Shown: positions 12,201 through 25,600 of the stretch, one piece after another | Position numbering within the stretch: position 1 is the stretch's first letter | How the letters are laid out: every line of letters begins with the position of its first letter | Source of the DNA: Branchiostoma floridae | Taxonomy: Eukaryota > Chordata > Leptocardii > Amphioxiformes > Branchiostomatidae | Assembly: GCF_000003815.2 (NCBI RefSeq) | Contig: NC_049993.1 | Location: 11,121,026-11,185,025 of the forward strand | Direction: 5' to 3' | DNA length: 64,000 nt | Notes under the pieces: model-generated | What the model was told of the DNA's origin: nothing | What the model saw: only the letters and a program-made list of their open reading frames with translations | Database searches by the model: none | Program-made: the position numbers and the translations under genes

Positions 12201-15200
12201 AATCTTGCTTAATACTAGATTATAAACCCCTGATAATTTAAAAGCATCCATAAATTTTCAGAGATTAAACTGATCCATTTGGTCCATAACATGATTTAAA
12301 TCTATGCATTTATATTCCCACAACTGCTGATGTACCAAAATACAAAAAAAATAGATAAACGTTAAGAGGGATTTAATAAATGAATAAGATTGAATGTAAG
12401 GTTAACGCCTCTTGAAAATTATTGCCAGTTAAGCTGACAGTGAGTAAATTAACTGCGTTAAGAATCCATTCTGTTCAGCTGCAGTCAGACGTTTTTATTG
12501 CTTTCACCTGGGGCGACCTGAGATCTTCATACATTCGAGATTCTTCCAGCTGAGCTGGCCTTCCATTCATCTATCAGGGCAGCGCAGCCGCGGTGCGTAC
12601 CTCCAGTAATCATCCCGTGCACTTGATCACAATTACATCTCCCAGGCTCCCAATAGATGTCTGGCCGCTATGCTAAACAGCCGGGAATGCTGGGATTATT
12701 ATGGATGACATGACAATGCTGTCTGCATGAGAACGAGGCAGTGGCCTTCATTCCATCACCAAACCAGGCAAGACTGGACCATCGCAGGGCAGAATCTTAA
12801 ACTTCAAAGTCAGATCTCAATGGGAGATCCTTTTGTAATCTCAAACCTCTCAAATCTCATCAGACCACATATTTTCTGCTGTTGCTGTAGAAAATGTAAG
12901 AAAGCCCACTCTAAGAACCAGTGATAGAAACTGTTCAAGTTCAAAACCACAGCCAGCTTATTTTAGGACTGCAGTAGAATCTATTTTTTGCCCACATAAA
13001 TCATTAATTATTAAGTCATTTATCAAGAGGTGTCTATAGGGTGGTGCCTCTGGCGCTATGCCCATCTGAATAGATGGAGATAAAATCCAGCAGCTGAAAA
13101 TTGATTTCAACAGCTCTGATTAAATCAGTATCCCCAGGGAATATGGGTCCAACTGAGCTATCAAGTCTCCAAAGTATACTTCATATTTTTCTCATTTTGT
13201 GGAGATCAGTATCTTTGAAAATAATATTATCAATTCTGTATTGGTGATATTTTCGCATTTGCCATTCCTTCAATTCTGTATGAAAACTATTTTCCAAAAG
13301 GCAAGTATATGTATTAAGCCAGTTCTGATTTTAAAATTTTGGCTCCAAATCATGAAACAATTTTGCTTCCATCTCTCCAGAATATTTCCAGAATACCCTT
13401 TTCTGCCCTCAGCTGGGAAATATTTGACCTGTTAGGCCTACTGAAATATACAGATGTGTATTCCAATGTGTATTCCATACAGATTTCTGAACCATGACTT
13501 ATCATTCACACCTCTGATGGTCTCTCACAGCAAGAAGTTTCAAACAACCTCACGTCTTACAGCCATATACCTATAATATATGTACGACATGAGATAGCAT
13601 ATACTAGGCTTGTTATATAGGATCAAGGGGGTTAACACTTTAACCTATTTGATGGAAGGCAGACATTCATGTACATGTATAAGGTGAAGGATTCTGCCTC
13701 TCAATTTTTGTGGGTGAGACTAATAAAATCTATGGGGCAATGAAAAAATAGGACAAGAACGAACAATCATGTGTAAGAAACTTGGCAGACATAAATGAGG
13801 AAAAATATGGGAAATGTGTTGAGTGCATACTAAAAAAGAAATGCATGAATATTTCCATACCCTTGATGGTACTGTCTGTTTAGTATTCCCTACACATGAC
13901 TTTGAAGTTCAAGGGCGGCAGACATGACCGTAGTTTATGACATCATTACGCACTGGGACTTCTCCCTGTTCCACCTGGCCACATTCCAAAGCAGGTAGAC
14001 AAAACCTTCTTCAAGATTCCAACCAACTAAGACAGAAGGGCACACAAACAGCTGAACTTTGTTAATACCTCTTAAAATTTTAAGTTGGTCATCAGTTGGA
14101 ACAACTGTGCCTCGCTTGCTTTGACTTTCTCCAGAAAAAACAGCAAGATCCCCACAGGTTCCCTCAATCCTTGACCTTCTTAAGTTCCTTGAAGTTTAAT
14201 GTGAAGGTTATTTTCTTTTCTAATCAAGCTTTGGAAGGTTCCAGCCAGTAACAGGGGACTAGGATAAAATAAGTGTTGGTGTTTCAAATCCCTGATGTTT
14301 ATATCTCTGAATAGATGAGACAGGAATCTTCTCCACTGTAGTGCTTGGATCACAACCATCTTCTCTGTCATCATTAGAAACATTTACCAGTACTCAAAGG
14401 GTGCATAGTAACCATATTTTGTGAGCACAATTCCTGACAAAACCTGACATTCTTTCTGAACTTAAGCTTCTCTGTTTTTTCACTGTTTGACATATGAATC
14501 AAACAGGAATGTTTCTTAACGTCTCCTAATGGTGTGTCATGTCTTAGTTTCTTCTGACAGTTAGTGAGCACGCCTGCCACACCCCCAGGCCCGTTAGCGC
14601 CACACCCACCACTCCCTCCCAGCTAAAACAACCCTAAATGTCAGGGATGACTCACTCTCCAAATGTACTACATGTGGTGCAAAAACACTTTTCTCAGAAG
14701 GGACCGGGAAGGAAGGGTACCATCAGTCAATGTTAGCAAATCACCCATTTCCTCCCAACCCTGCTTCTAATCAGTGGATCCCTTAGGGGTTAGGTGTACA
14801 CAATACTGGACTTTCACTCCTCTTTTTACATCCTGCACACGCCCTCAGGTTCAAGGGCATCAGGTCCTGAGGGGTCACTAACTATCAGATTCTTCTCTGC
14901 TGATAAAACATAGACACTCCTACTGGGACAAAAGTTTGGGATGAATTCTTTCAACCTGAAGGAATTATTTCCTAATTAGGCTTATCTAAATTGGCAAAAT
15001 AAAGTATGGTACCTATTCTTCCTGTTTTTTCCTGATTTCTGCAGCCCCAGATGTGACAAAAAACAAGTGAAAGGAAAATGAACAGTGCTAATACCTTTGC
15101 TTTCACACCTAATTACTCATTATTGACTACCTTTGTTGTGCAAATTTCTGGAGAAAATAATGAGGTACTACAGGTAGAGAAGTCATTGTGGAGGGTCACT

Positions 15201-18200
15201 GGAAACAACTAAAATTAGAGTTTTTTACTATCCACTATACTTGTAGACTTTCTCTATACTTCTTATCTCGACTGTATCTTCCACTGCTATAAAATTAATC
15301 TGTTCCACACTGTTCCACCATGGCACAGTGAACTGTATGACTCAGACATTGGTCTTAATAAACTTCACATTCACCAAATGAAAAGCAGCTTTACAAAACC
15401 TCTCAGGACGCCAGAACATCTATCAATGACTACTCTTTTTTCACTGCCAAGTCTGACATCTGGTTACCCCATTCCATAGAGTGTATCACTGTCAAAGGTC
15501 CATCAGGGTATGGGGTACATGGACAATAGGCAATGGGGTTATCAGAGGTCGTGGTGGTTTGAAAACTGACATGTTTGTAAACATCCAAATTGGCAGGAAA
15601 CCAAGGAAGGGGGCTTGGCACAGACAAACTGATTTTGTGCCAAAGTAACAAAAGGTTATCAAACACAAAGAGACAACAAATCCGCTAAAGCTTGCATTTA
15701 CTTGAAAACTTCACGATGTATGTCCAAAAGCAAACATGTGCCAAACACTGCTGCTAAAGGCTATCTAATCTGGCATTCATAACTGTGGTCACAAATGATA
15801 TGTAGTCTATGAGTGATATCCTGTCCTGCAGGAAAAGTAAAAGTTCCAGAAACTTACAATAAGTTTTCCCCACAAGTTACAAGTTTCTACATCTTCTATT
15901 CATCTTGTTAAAATGTTCTCACCACAGCATATGTCCCAGCTCTATGGAGTAGCATCTAATCTTCCAGTTGAGTAGATATTTTATCAGCAGTACAAAAGGG
16001 CTATAGGGGATGATGCCTCAGCGTCAAGACAGAATAATGGATCCATTCTTTTCTTTTATCATAGTTTGCCAAAAAAACAGATTGAGAGATTTACCTGATA
16101 AGTAATTGGATTTGTCTGGCCTAATGACTACCTGTCAAGATCCATGCTTGTCCCTGTCACTGAGGGGAGAAGGACCCGAGGTGGGATCACTTCCCCAGAC
16201 TTGGGTTAGAAGGTAAGAAGGTTACTCCAGTTTTTTGTGACAGAAACGTTACTCTGAAGAAAACTTCCATTACTTGGCAAGGCAGCGACCAGAAGGGTAG
16301 GGTTACACTTCTGTGTGGTGAAACTTGCCAAGAGTTCTTTTCTCTGTTAAAACTCTGGCAGAGAACGCAGTCTGTTTCTCCATAGGGTTAAAACCAAGGT
16401 GGTTAAGGGTACATCATTTCTGGAACTTTATATGCCAAAGGGAGGAGATAGTCTGGCAATTTAATATGTTGCAGGCACTCGCTTTAAAACCTAGACATTA
16501 AGCTGTCAGAAATGGGAACACTTTCTTCACTAAGAGACTGTCTGGAAATTTGTGATGGAACAACAAGAAAAGTAGTTCCTTAAAAAAATTGCATTAGCTA
16601 GGCAGTCATTTAAAGCAATGTACTTTTGACTCTATCTTAGATTAAGGTACAATTCAAGTATATCTTGAGCAAATCCACTTTGTCAGACACTTGGCATAAA
16701 AGGCTTTGTGGAGAGGTATTTTTACAAAGTCTGTATTCGTCCTAATTCAGGCTGTCTGCTGTGTCTGGCTCGGGCAGCCCCCTGCTGTAACCCACCACCA
16801 CCTGAATACTGATCAACACCTGCGGGATTCTTCCTCCAACTTCCAGTCTGGAAGACTGGTCTTCTTACTTCAGTGTCTTGACCTTCCTTATATAACTGTC
16901 TTGCACGAAGTCTACGTTCACCAAGGGATTCGCCTGGCACTTCTAATAAGACTATGCATCAAGTTTCTGAACATGAAATTGAAAAAAAAAATCCAATGGT
17001 TGTGTTAAGGGACAAGCTGTGCTGTCTACAAGTAGACATCACAAGACTAATTTCCAGACAAATCTCTCAATCAATAAATATGCAAAAATTGTTGGGATAA
17101 ATCAAAATTATTGATTTCAATATGACTACCAGTCTATTTTGAACCTCCCTTACTTTCTCAGCCGATGAATTCACTTATATTATGTAACTAGTGCACATGG
17201 ATACATATCAAACATATCCAACCTGTAAATAATCATAAAATGGGTACACAAACTTGCATTTTTTTTAATCATTCTAGACTGCTATCAGCCTATCTGGCCT
17301 CACATTTCATATTTCAGTCATATTTTCAACTGTAGACTCTGCATCAATGGATTCTTTTTTAACCTTGGAAAATACATAAATCAGATATTCTTGGTAAATC
17401 TCATAAAAGAATCTTTTTGAGATTTATCTTGTTGACTTCTTGTGGTAGACATGTATGAATTGCTTAAGACAAACAGAATGTAGATTAATGTTCATCTTTC
17501 AATGTCACAGCGGCAAACTTCTTATTTACTTCCCTTCCAGCATGTCAGCATGCCTACAATCATCAGAACCTCCAGGAACCAACCTTCCATTGGACAAACA
17601 GATCCTGCCATTAGCAGACAACCCAGAAATGAGTCAAAATGGTCATTAATCACTCTTCAAGTACACAAGGGTTATGGGAGGTTACCCCTTTTGTTGTAGG
17701 GGGTTACGCCTTTTTCACAGACACCACTGTCCTTTTTCTGAGACCAATAAATGTTGGTGACGGAATCTATCTTACCATAAGCTGCACCTAGAAACCAGCT
17801 GGGTTTGAAAAGGGAAGAAATACCACCATGCTATTTGACTGGGTCAAGGCCTCGCATGGCCTTATCAATCCACAGCCAGAGAAACTAGGCCAGGGCGAAA
17901 CACAACCCACATGTTCCAAACCAGCAAGAATATCATGCTCCGCCTAAAGCCATATATGTGCTTCACTAACCTTTGACAGTCCTGTCCAACAAGTCACATC
18001 AACTATAAAATCTCTCAAAAAAAGATATGAAAAATACGAGAAAACTTGAATAACTTAATAAGGCAAAATAAGCTCTTACAAGAACTAAAATGAATACCAC
18101 AAGGCAGAGTTACTGGTCAAACAAGTCAGTTAAAATTGTCTATCATTCAATGAAACCTTGAGACTGTACTGTATAGAACCAGACAGATAATACATAGATA

Positions 18201-18597
18201 TTATCTATCATATCCATTTCTGTGATTTTCTAAAAGTTGCAGTTTAACAGCCTCACACTGCATACATGGACTGAGAGGAAACTTCCACTATCTCTAGGAA
18301 CTTACAGACAATGCCTTAGAATAGTAACATTCTCAGTTTTAACTTAAGCCCAGTGACTTTGGTCCCAAATTGTTGCATGTCAGTCAACACATGCCATCTG
18401 CAACAAGCAGATATCTACTGATAACCTAAAAGAAAACCATTGACCTTCATGGACTCAAGAATGTAAAAGGCAGTCCAGCCAGTTTGGTCTGTCACCCACA
18501 ACATCGTGACACATGTCAAATTGCTGTCTTCCAAGCTAGTGTTGAACATGGTATTTCACTGTCAAATGGGAAATGCAACAAATTTCAGTTATCACTT
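9246..18597. other. Long non-coding region, possible NFI intron or intergenic sequence
   Basis: More than 9 kb without an exon I can support. More GC-rich islands lie at about 10,180-10,680, 11,480-11,850 and 12,480-12,740, and a GC-richer patch without a supportable exon lies at 16,740-16,960. I searched by eye for later NFI exons on the minus strand (the transactivation-domain segments) and found none. They may be too diverged, may sit in the gap at 18,890, or may lie left of the window. Confidence 0.4.
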
Positions 18598-18680
18598 ATC
18601 TCATACGTATCTAAAATGTCAAGGTGACAAAATCATCTCATATGTATTTAAAATGTCAAGGTGACAAAATCATATATAAC
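18598..18680. repeat. Direct duplication of a ~41-bp segment
   Basis: The segment containing AAAATGTCAAGGTGACAAAA followed by ATCATAT/ATCATCT occurs twice in tandem. Confidence 0.8.
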
Positions 18681-18889
18681 AACATCAGATATGCAAAAAT
18701 GTTGACACACACGTGTGCACACACACCATACCTCTGAAGACTACAGTTGTAGAGATGGTGAGGGGGTGGGGGTAGATTATCATCATGCCTAGAAAAAATT
18801 GTAAGACTAACAGACACAGAATGGCCTTACAGTGGAAGAAAATTGTCAAATGAAAATGCTGGACTGCCCCTTCAAAATTTTACCTAACG

Positions 18890-18989
18890 NNNNNNNNNNN
18901 NNNNNNNNNNNNNNNNNNNNNNNNNNNNNNNNNNNNNNNNNNNNNNNNNNNNNNNNNNNNNNNNNNNNNNNNNNNNNNNNNNNNNNNNN
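18890..18989. other. Assembly gap (100 Ns)
   Basis: Exactly 100 undetermined bases, the conventional placeholder for a gap of unknown size. It lies 145 bp downstream, in gene orientation, of the NFI DNA-binding-domain exon and so falls inside the second intron of that gene. The true distance between flanks is unknown. Confidence 0.97.
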
Positions 18990-19133
18990 TCGTACATTAC
19001 ACACACATCCAGACTTCCAACTTTCTACACTGTCAGCCATTCCAACTATCACACCCGGCGAGCCCTGTCCAGACACGCCTGCACACCTGCGTGGGCACTG
19101 TCACTTTCACACAGACTGAGCAGGACGTCCTAC

Positions 19134-22100
19134 CGTGCTGCTGCATGTATCCGGCCACAAACAGGTCCAGCTCCCGCACCGATATGCTGATGTGGTGGGG
19201 CTGGACGCAGATGGTGGGGTGCGTGCAGTTGGCCGACTTGACCAGCCGCTCCCCGTCCGTGCTCTCCAGCGGGATGCCCTTGAACAGGATGACCATCACC
19301 AGGTCCAGCCGCCACACCTTGTCGGCCTGGCGCAGGCAGTCGATCCTCCGCATCTTCCCCTTCTGGTCGGGGTTGGACATGACGCAGCTCGGCGGCTTTT
19401 TTCCCGTCACGCTCAAGACAAAGTCCTCTCGGTACTCGGGCCGGATGTCCTTCCGCAGCTTGGCCAGGAGCCGCGACGCCCACTTCTGCTTCACCTCCGG
19501 CTTCTCGCTCAGGAGCTCCTCCTTGACTTGACGCTCCTCCTCGGGGGTCATCCTCTTCTCGTGCTTCTTGTAGTACTTGCGTTTGCGCGCCTGCAGGTTG
19601 AACCAGGTGTACGCAAACGACTTGACGTGAGGCAGCGGAGCCTCAATGAAGGGATGGAACTCGTCCTGAACAAGCAAAAGGAAGAAAAAAAGACAAAACG
19701 TCAGCCATATGTCTACATCCCTGACATGAGACACACAAGGGATTGAAATCAATATCTGTCTGAAAGACTCTTTGGTAGAGGGAAGGCGGACCTTCAGTTT
19801 GAGTTTGTGTATCCTTTGGCCATTAAGGGACCTAAACTTCCTTGCCATAAACATATCATAGAAACCTATGGATGATAAAAGCACAGGTATTTGTGTAGGA
19901 TCACCATACTCATCTGTGATAATAAATTACAGTACATGTATCACCATATACATACACTACTAAGTATATAAGTACATGAGTTTGTTTTGTTAGTTTGTAT
20001 TAGTGCAAGTTGATAGGTAGGTTCTCAAGAACAGGATTGGGCATATATCGGCCAGGACACATATAAAGAACTAAGTCATTAATGAGTAGGTTACCACAGA
20101 ATTAAGGAATTGCAAGAGAAAGTTATTTGAGTAAAAAAATACCACTGAGCGCTTATTTTCATGACATATATCGACTTCTAAAAAATGTAATAGTTTTGCA
20201 GCTATTATGCTTTTATTTGAAATCAGGATGGCGCCATATGTGATATTGATCAGTAGTACATAATCAGGACCCAGTCTAAGGCTTGACTGACTGATATTTC
20301 TGGAGTTCTTTTCTCTGCACAACATATGGGGGAAAACAATGTGGGGTCGTGCCACGTACTCAAGAGTTCCCAAAACATCCAAATTCCAAGGCGTCCCCAA
20401 GTCGTTCAAGTTACCTAAGAGGTGCTGGCATCTCGTTTAACATTTTGTGCCTCATATTTTCTGTGATCCGTGATGGCCGCGCGGGGAGGGGGCGTGTCCC
20501 GCTTTTCTCTCGCACGAGACACTTGCGATCATCTCCGGAGACAATGCTGTCTGAGTCACCGGCCGCGGGATCGCGTTACGCTTCTGGTACGGCACAGAAC
20601 CGCAGGAATTTGAGAAAATAGGAGGATGGCAGGAAGCTGGGAGGAGATGGCACCAGGGGACGGCAAACAACACAGGAAGTTTCTGAACTTGACACTGGGA
20701 GGAAACTCAACAAACGTAGGTTGAGCCACATGCCTCACTCAACAAACGTCAGTGTCGCTACGGCAACGAACAGGTTGCCATGACAGTGGAGACATGGTAG
20801 AACGTGGTACATGCATGGTTGCATCAGATTCAGGAATGGTGGATTAAGGTATAACTGTTACTTACGTAGCAGCCTGCAAGGCAAAAACTGCTTTAACTTT
20901 TCCCAGGTTTAAACGGAGTAAAAGAATATGAACATGCAAATACGATAAAGTTTAAAAAATTAGTGCTTTTCCCCTTCTCGAAAAATATGCAGGTAAGGAA
21001 TTTGTAGACTTTTCCGTACAAAGAGAAATATGCCACAAAATAATACAGATCTATAGCAGTCTTGACACACTTTCAATTTTGTAAGTAATAAATTTTTCAC
21101 ATGCGGGAGAATTGTCCCATGGGACACATTCCACTTGACACAGTGTCTGCAGTTACATCATAATGTGCCACACTTTCACTTTCAGCGTAGCTATGGCAAT
21201 CTTCCCTCTGGTTTGGAGGTCGGCCAGGTCAAGATAACTACTATGGTAAGACAGTAAACCGGGTCCTTTTGGGCTAAGGTTAGCCAAGCAGTCCAACCAA
21301 CCATGGATCCAACCCAGCATTCTGGTGACAGGAAACAATGAATAATATGCCAGAAAATCATTCTCATAATTTTGACATTTTGTGAGTTCATATTTACAGC
21401 TGCAGATTTGACATGGGCACAACTTGAAATTTTTCCCTTCAGTTTTTTTACAAATATAATTTTAAGTTGCTAACGCTACTTGTCTCAAAAAATTATTACT
21501 TCAAAATCATGCTGATGGTAAATATTTTCGACTGGTGTTTTCCTTTCATCTGTTGCTCCATTTGTATTGTATGAAGAATGACAACTGATCCTAAAGGTAG
21601 CCAATAAACAAAAACAGCTGAAAGTAAAAGGACTACACCTTAATAATTTGTTTTCATATAATATTAAACTAGAAAGTCATGATCAAGCGAATTAAGAATA
21701 TTAACGTAAACAACTTCAGAACGTAGCGTTACGTATAATCCCACAACATATAGAGCTCGATCTAAGCCTTTGCCGGTCTTCAAGGCAGAGGAAAACCGCT
21801 GACATATCGCGAGGCAGTGAAAGTAATTTTGCCCAATGAGTCAGACGCACGTCGCATTAAATGTTAGTGGTGGGGAGGGGGGCGTTGTCTCGTCACGTAC
21901 AAACCGTCGCCTACAAAAATGGCCGGTTAACACCGGGACGGTAGCACGGGACAGTCCTTGTCACGGCAGTTTCGTACCAAAAATTCACGAAAGATGACAC
22001 GCTAGACAACACATGAAGTACATATGATACGTATGGGGGTGGGGTGGGGGGTGACATGCCCACACGTAAACAACAGCACGTCGCACTGCGCACTGGTGCC

Positions 22101-22286
22101 AAGGACGAAGTTGGGCTGATCCAGCGGGACGTGCCAAGAAAGCACCGGCCTCCCCCTGCCAGTCCCATCGATCGCCGGCGCTATCGATGAAGCCCGCCGT
22201 CCTCGCCAGCGGGAAACTTTCCAACCAAAAAACACACAAAGCTTGGCCGAAATTCCACCCACTATTAGAAAACTTACCATAGTCAT
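19134..22286 (-). CDS. NFI: Nuclear factor I (CTF/NFI) transcription factor, first two coding exons (partial)
   Basis: This is a DNA-binding transcription factor that recognises TTGGC-type palindromes as a dimer. The coding exons seen are 22286-22278 (ATG ACT ATG, then the donor gtaag) and 19665-19134 (532 nt, starting GAC). They join in phase 0 to give [19 protein letters not shown]. The second exon holds essentially the whole NFI DNA-binding/dimerisation domain: [60 protein letters not shown] and [20 protein letters not shown] are near-identical to the vertebrate proteins. Exon 2 of vertebrate NFI genes is also 532 nt. It ends in phase 1 (CAC G, then gtagg). No in-frame ATG lies upstream of 22286 in the visible exon, so this start is chosen; the region upstream is probably GC-rich 5' UTR. 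Vertebrates begin with other short first exons. The transactivation-domain exons were not found. The family assignment is secure; the N-terminus is inferred. Confidence 0.95.
19666..22277 (-). other. NFI intron 1
   Basis: A 2.6-kb intron bounded by gtaag (after 22278) and ttgttcag (before 19665). It contains a GC-rich patch at about 20,450-20,760 (up to GCCGCGCGGGGAGGGGGCG), which could be an alternative promoter or first exon, since vertebrate NFI genes use several. No start codon with an in-phase donor was confirmed there. Confidence 0.7.
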
Positions 22287-22660
22287 GGTCTTGGATTTGG
22301 CGCCCGTTTTGGCTAACGGACCTGCAGTCGCATGCCGTGCTGCTGTCGCTCTCTGCTCGGGTTTACCCCAGCTCCTGCCGCAGCGATCGCGGTGCAGACC
22401 GTCTGGGAAGTCAGCTGAGCGAGGCCTCAGCCGATCGATTCTGAAGGAAACCCACGATAATGCCCCAGTTGAGGACTCGTTGGTTCTGGATTCTCCCAAA
22501 CTTGTGCTGTGGCGTAGTAAAAATACTGATTCTGTGTTGTGCAATCTGTTTTGCCACCACAACGCTGTTTATTTCCGTGTCGCCACTGCTGCGCCGCCTG
22601 TCAATCAAGCTGGCATCCCGCCAATTAACGCTGAAGCGGTTTAATAGGAGGAAAGATCTA
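22287..22660 (-). promoter_or_regulatory. GC-rich NFI 5' UTR / promoter region
   Basis: This is the GC- and CpG-rich sequence directly upstream of the NFI start on the minus strand, contrasting with AT-rich flanks. The frame in phase with the start stays open to about 22562 but has no ATG, which fits a 5' leader. No TATA box was seen; a CpG-island-type promoter is inferred. Confidence 0.55.
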
Positions 22661-25600
22661 TCAAACCAGAAAAATGATTAACTTTACGGGATGGATTATC
22701 AACGATTATATTGCATGCAGATTAGTATGATTCATGTACTGCTTACTGATCGCATATTCTATGCGGCAAAAATTCTAATATGCACCTATGGTGCGCAAAT
22801 AATGCGGGTTTAAAAACTATCTGAAAAGTTTTAAGACAGGTAATTTACATATCTCTTGCCTCCTAATACATCAACTTGAGGCGTATCCTTTCACTTTTTG
22901 GCTCCGCCTGCTTCTTCCTTATTGGAACAGAGCCAAAATTACTGACCAATCAGAGACCGTAAAAGGCGACTCACCCCCTAGGGTGATTGACATGAAGGAT
23001 GGGTGACGTTTGTCGATTCTCTGGCGAGAATACCTACTTTGATCAAAACTGTAAACATAACTTCTTTCTAGAAGTTTCGTAGCTGTGCGAAAGTAATACC
23101 AAATGATGAGGCGGGGGCCAATAGAAAATTTTTCGAGCTACTTTTTGTCCGAGGTACGTGATGTTAGCTCTAACTTTTTGACAGTAATTCCGCCCTGGGC
23201 CTTGTGACGCAGTTTCAAAGTTAGTGGCAAATCCCCCAATAGACTTGTGACGAACTTTATAAGTCGTGTGGCGACTTCTCGGACGTGACCAGAGTTGGAC
23301 ACATAAACAATCCGGTGCGGTTAGCTGAAATGGCTGTAAAGCTTAAGCGGCACCGTGAGACAATGGGCATTAAAAGTAAAAGGGCAAGACAAAGTTTTTA
23401 GGAAACGTTTACTTTTGTGGCGGGAAGTACTGCCAAAGCAGGAACTACGGTATTTTACAGTGACATCCCACATAATAAGCGCCATATGAAATCGAAAAGG
23501 TTATAGTCAAATGAAACCTCCTTGAAGCAAGTCCTTGCTTGAAGAAACCAACAGAAAGCCAAAATTGCTAATAAAACAAGATATTTTTGACAACACTGAC
23601 GCACATTTTCGGCCATTTCCGTGTCGTATTTTCAGTGACAAATTAAAACAAGCTGTCAAAGGCCATCAGTTAATTTGCCTAAATGCCAGCCGACAGAAAA
23701 TAAGACGCTCGGAAATATAAAAGTGCATTGCTTGTTTATACATTGCGTAATGGTGCATGAGACCTTCCACCCTGTTTACACATTGTTGCCATGCATTGCA
23801 CGTGCTGGCATTAGTCCAGTTTCCCGCCAAATCAACACCGCTGGCCACGCCCCTGCAATCAGTGGCCGCAAGCCGCTTTCAGCTGGTCAGTATTGGACAG
23901 TGCCAGTACGGAAAAATTGTAAGAGGAGCCTCGGGATTTCTACTATGTAACTGTTACCTAACGTTCATACTCATACGAAAGTTAGCTATAAACATGCCTA
24001 TCCTTATCATAAGTCTACAAGGAGAAATGAATGGATGTAACGTTATGTGCTGAGTGTTATCATTCAATAAACTGCATAGCTCGACAACAAAACAACCAAA
24101 AGCTTGCCTCTCGAAAAACACATTCCTTTACTCAACGTTTAAACTTGTAAAAACATGTTTACGGGTCATAAAACAAGAACGTAGTCCATTTCTACTTAAT
24201 CTATTAGCTTCTCATACATGTTCCAACTGTCACTGCTTTTAAACGGTCTATTTATATATAACGTTAACTATTTTATTCAGAAATTTAATGTTATGTGCTG
24301 TCATCATTTGATTGTATTAATGGTTTGTTCCTGTATATGTATAGCGTTATGTATATGTATTTGGTCACAATATCAGCTAGTTAGCTGCCTAGTGTACACT
24401 TTGTATTGACCCTGTTGCAACTTGAATAATTCGAATGAAAGTCAAATTTAAGTCTACTTCATGAATTTGCAACGGAGTAAACACAACGGTTAGCGAAATT
24501 GTGAGACATGTAGCTGTAGTAGCTTTGACTTTCGTATAAAGGACAATAACGTCTGCCCTCTGAGGGAAATTTACGACTAGCAAAAAACCTGCCCACGGAC
24601 ACAGAGTAAAGAAAAGCCAAGCAAGCCTGAGAAAGTCACCGGGAAATCCAAGATTGACCCTTCCCAGAAAACCGGATTTCAACGTTCTCAAACTTCCACG
24701 AAAAACGATACTTCCGCTCGCTTCGAGTGCCGCATACTACACCCTTGGAGGATGCAGATGTTTTCATTTGACAAGAGTTGGGAAACATCTGGAAGTTTTC
24801 CATTCGCATTGCGGTGACGGAGCGAACTGTAGTGCAGCTCTGGTGAACTTGAAAAAGTCAAGCTTACAGGTTTTCCGGATTCCGTTCACGTACAAGCCAC
24901 ATGCTTAGTCGGCGGCTTGTTTGCCGGAATGGTGATTTGTTTCTTCTCGTTCACCTCAATGACACAAACGTTTGTTGCAGTACCAAGGAAGTAAATTTAA
25001 CATGGATAGCATCATGATTATATGGATGAATGCAGCATATGGCCTCTAGCGACGGTGCGGTAGAATTATCATATGATTGTTACATAAACGATTTGCTAAA
25101 GTCTATATGACGTTATATAAGCTTAAGTTATGTTGTGTGTTAACGTTATCGTTCTAAAATTGGCTTTAATCGTAAACGCGTTACCATCATGCCATACATA
25201 TGCAATTCATTGTTGGTAAGTCTAGTCATTTACAATCCGATTGCGATTACATACCGGGTATGTTTAGGAAAGGTAAACTGGTGCGATAATTCAAATGAGG
25301 TTTCCTGCCTTTTCGCCCTGCATGTCATCTTTAACTCTTTTATCTATCGAAAAATGGGACTTTGTGAACAAAATGTCCCACAAAACACACACCCCTTGGT
25401 TTATGGAATGCCCTTCGTTCAAGTGTATTTTTGTGGGGAGAAAATTGCGAACAGACCGCGCGCCTTGACTTCGCCCCACGGGGCACTGTTGACGTGTATC
25501 ACCGTTTCAGTCGGTGACAGGTTGACCTAGATCTCACCTGGCCACCTGCCAACCGTACACACCTGTCCTTCAGCAACACAACACGACACGTCAGGCAACA

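Noticed and set aside
16722-16940. Possible NFI downstream exon on the minus strand (Gly/Gln-rich frame)
   Set aside because: An acceptor-like TTACAG exists, but joining it in the phase left by the DNA-binding exon gives a stop after 12 codons, and there is no NFI similarity.
19091-19746. Plus-strand frames of 146 and 203 codons across the NFI exon
   Set aside because: They are antisense shadows of the 532-nt NFI exon; the minus-strand frame matches the NFI family almost residue by residue.
22287-22562. A 92-residue N-terminal extension of NFI
   Set aside because: The in-frame open stretch begins at TTG, not ATG, and has no family resemblance; it is treated as 5' leader.
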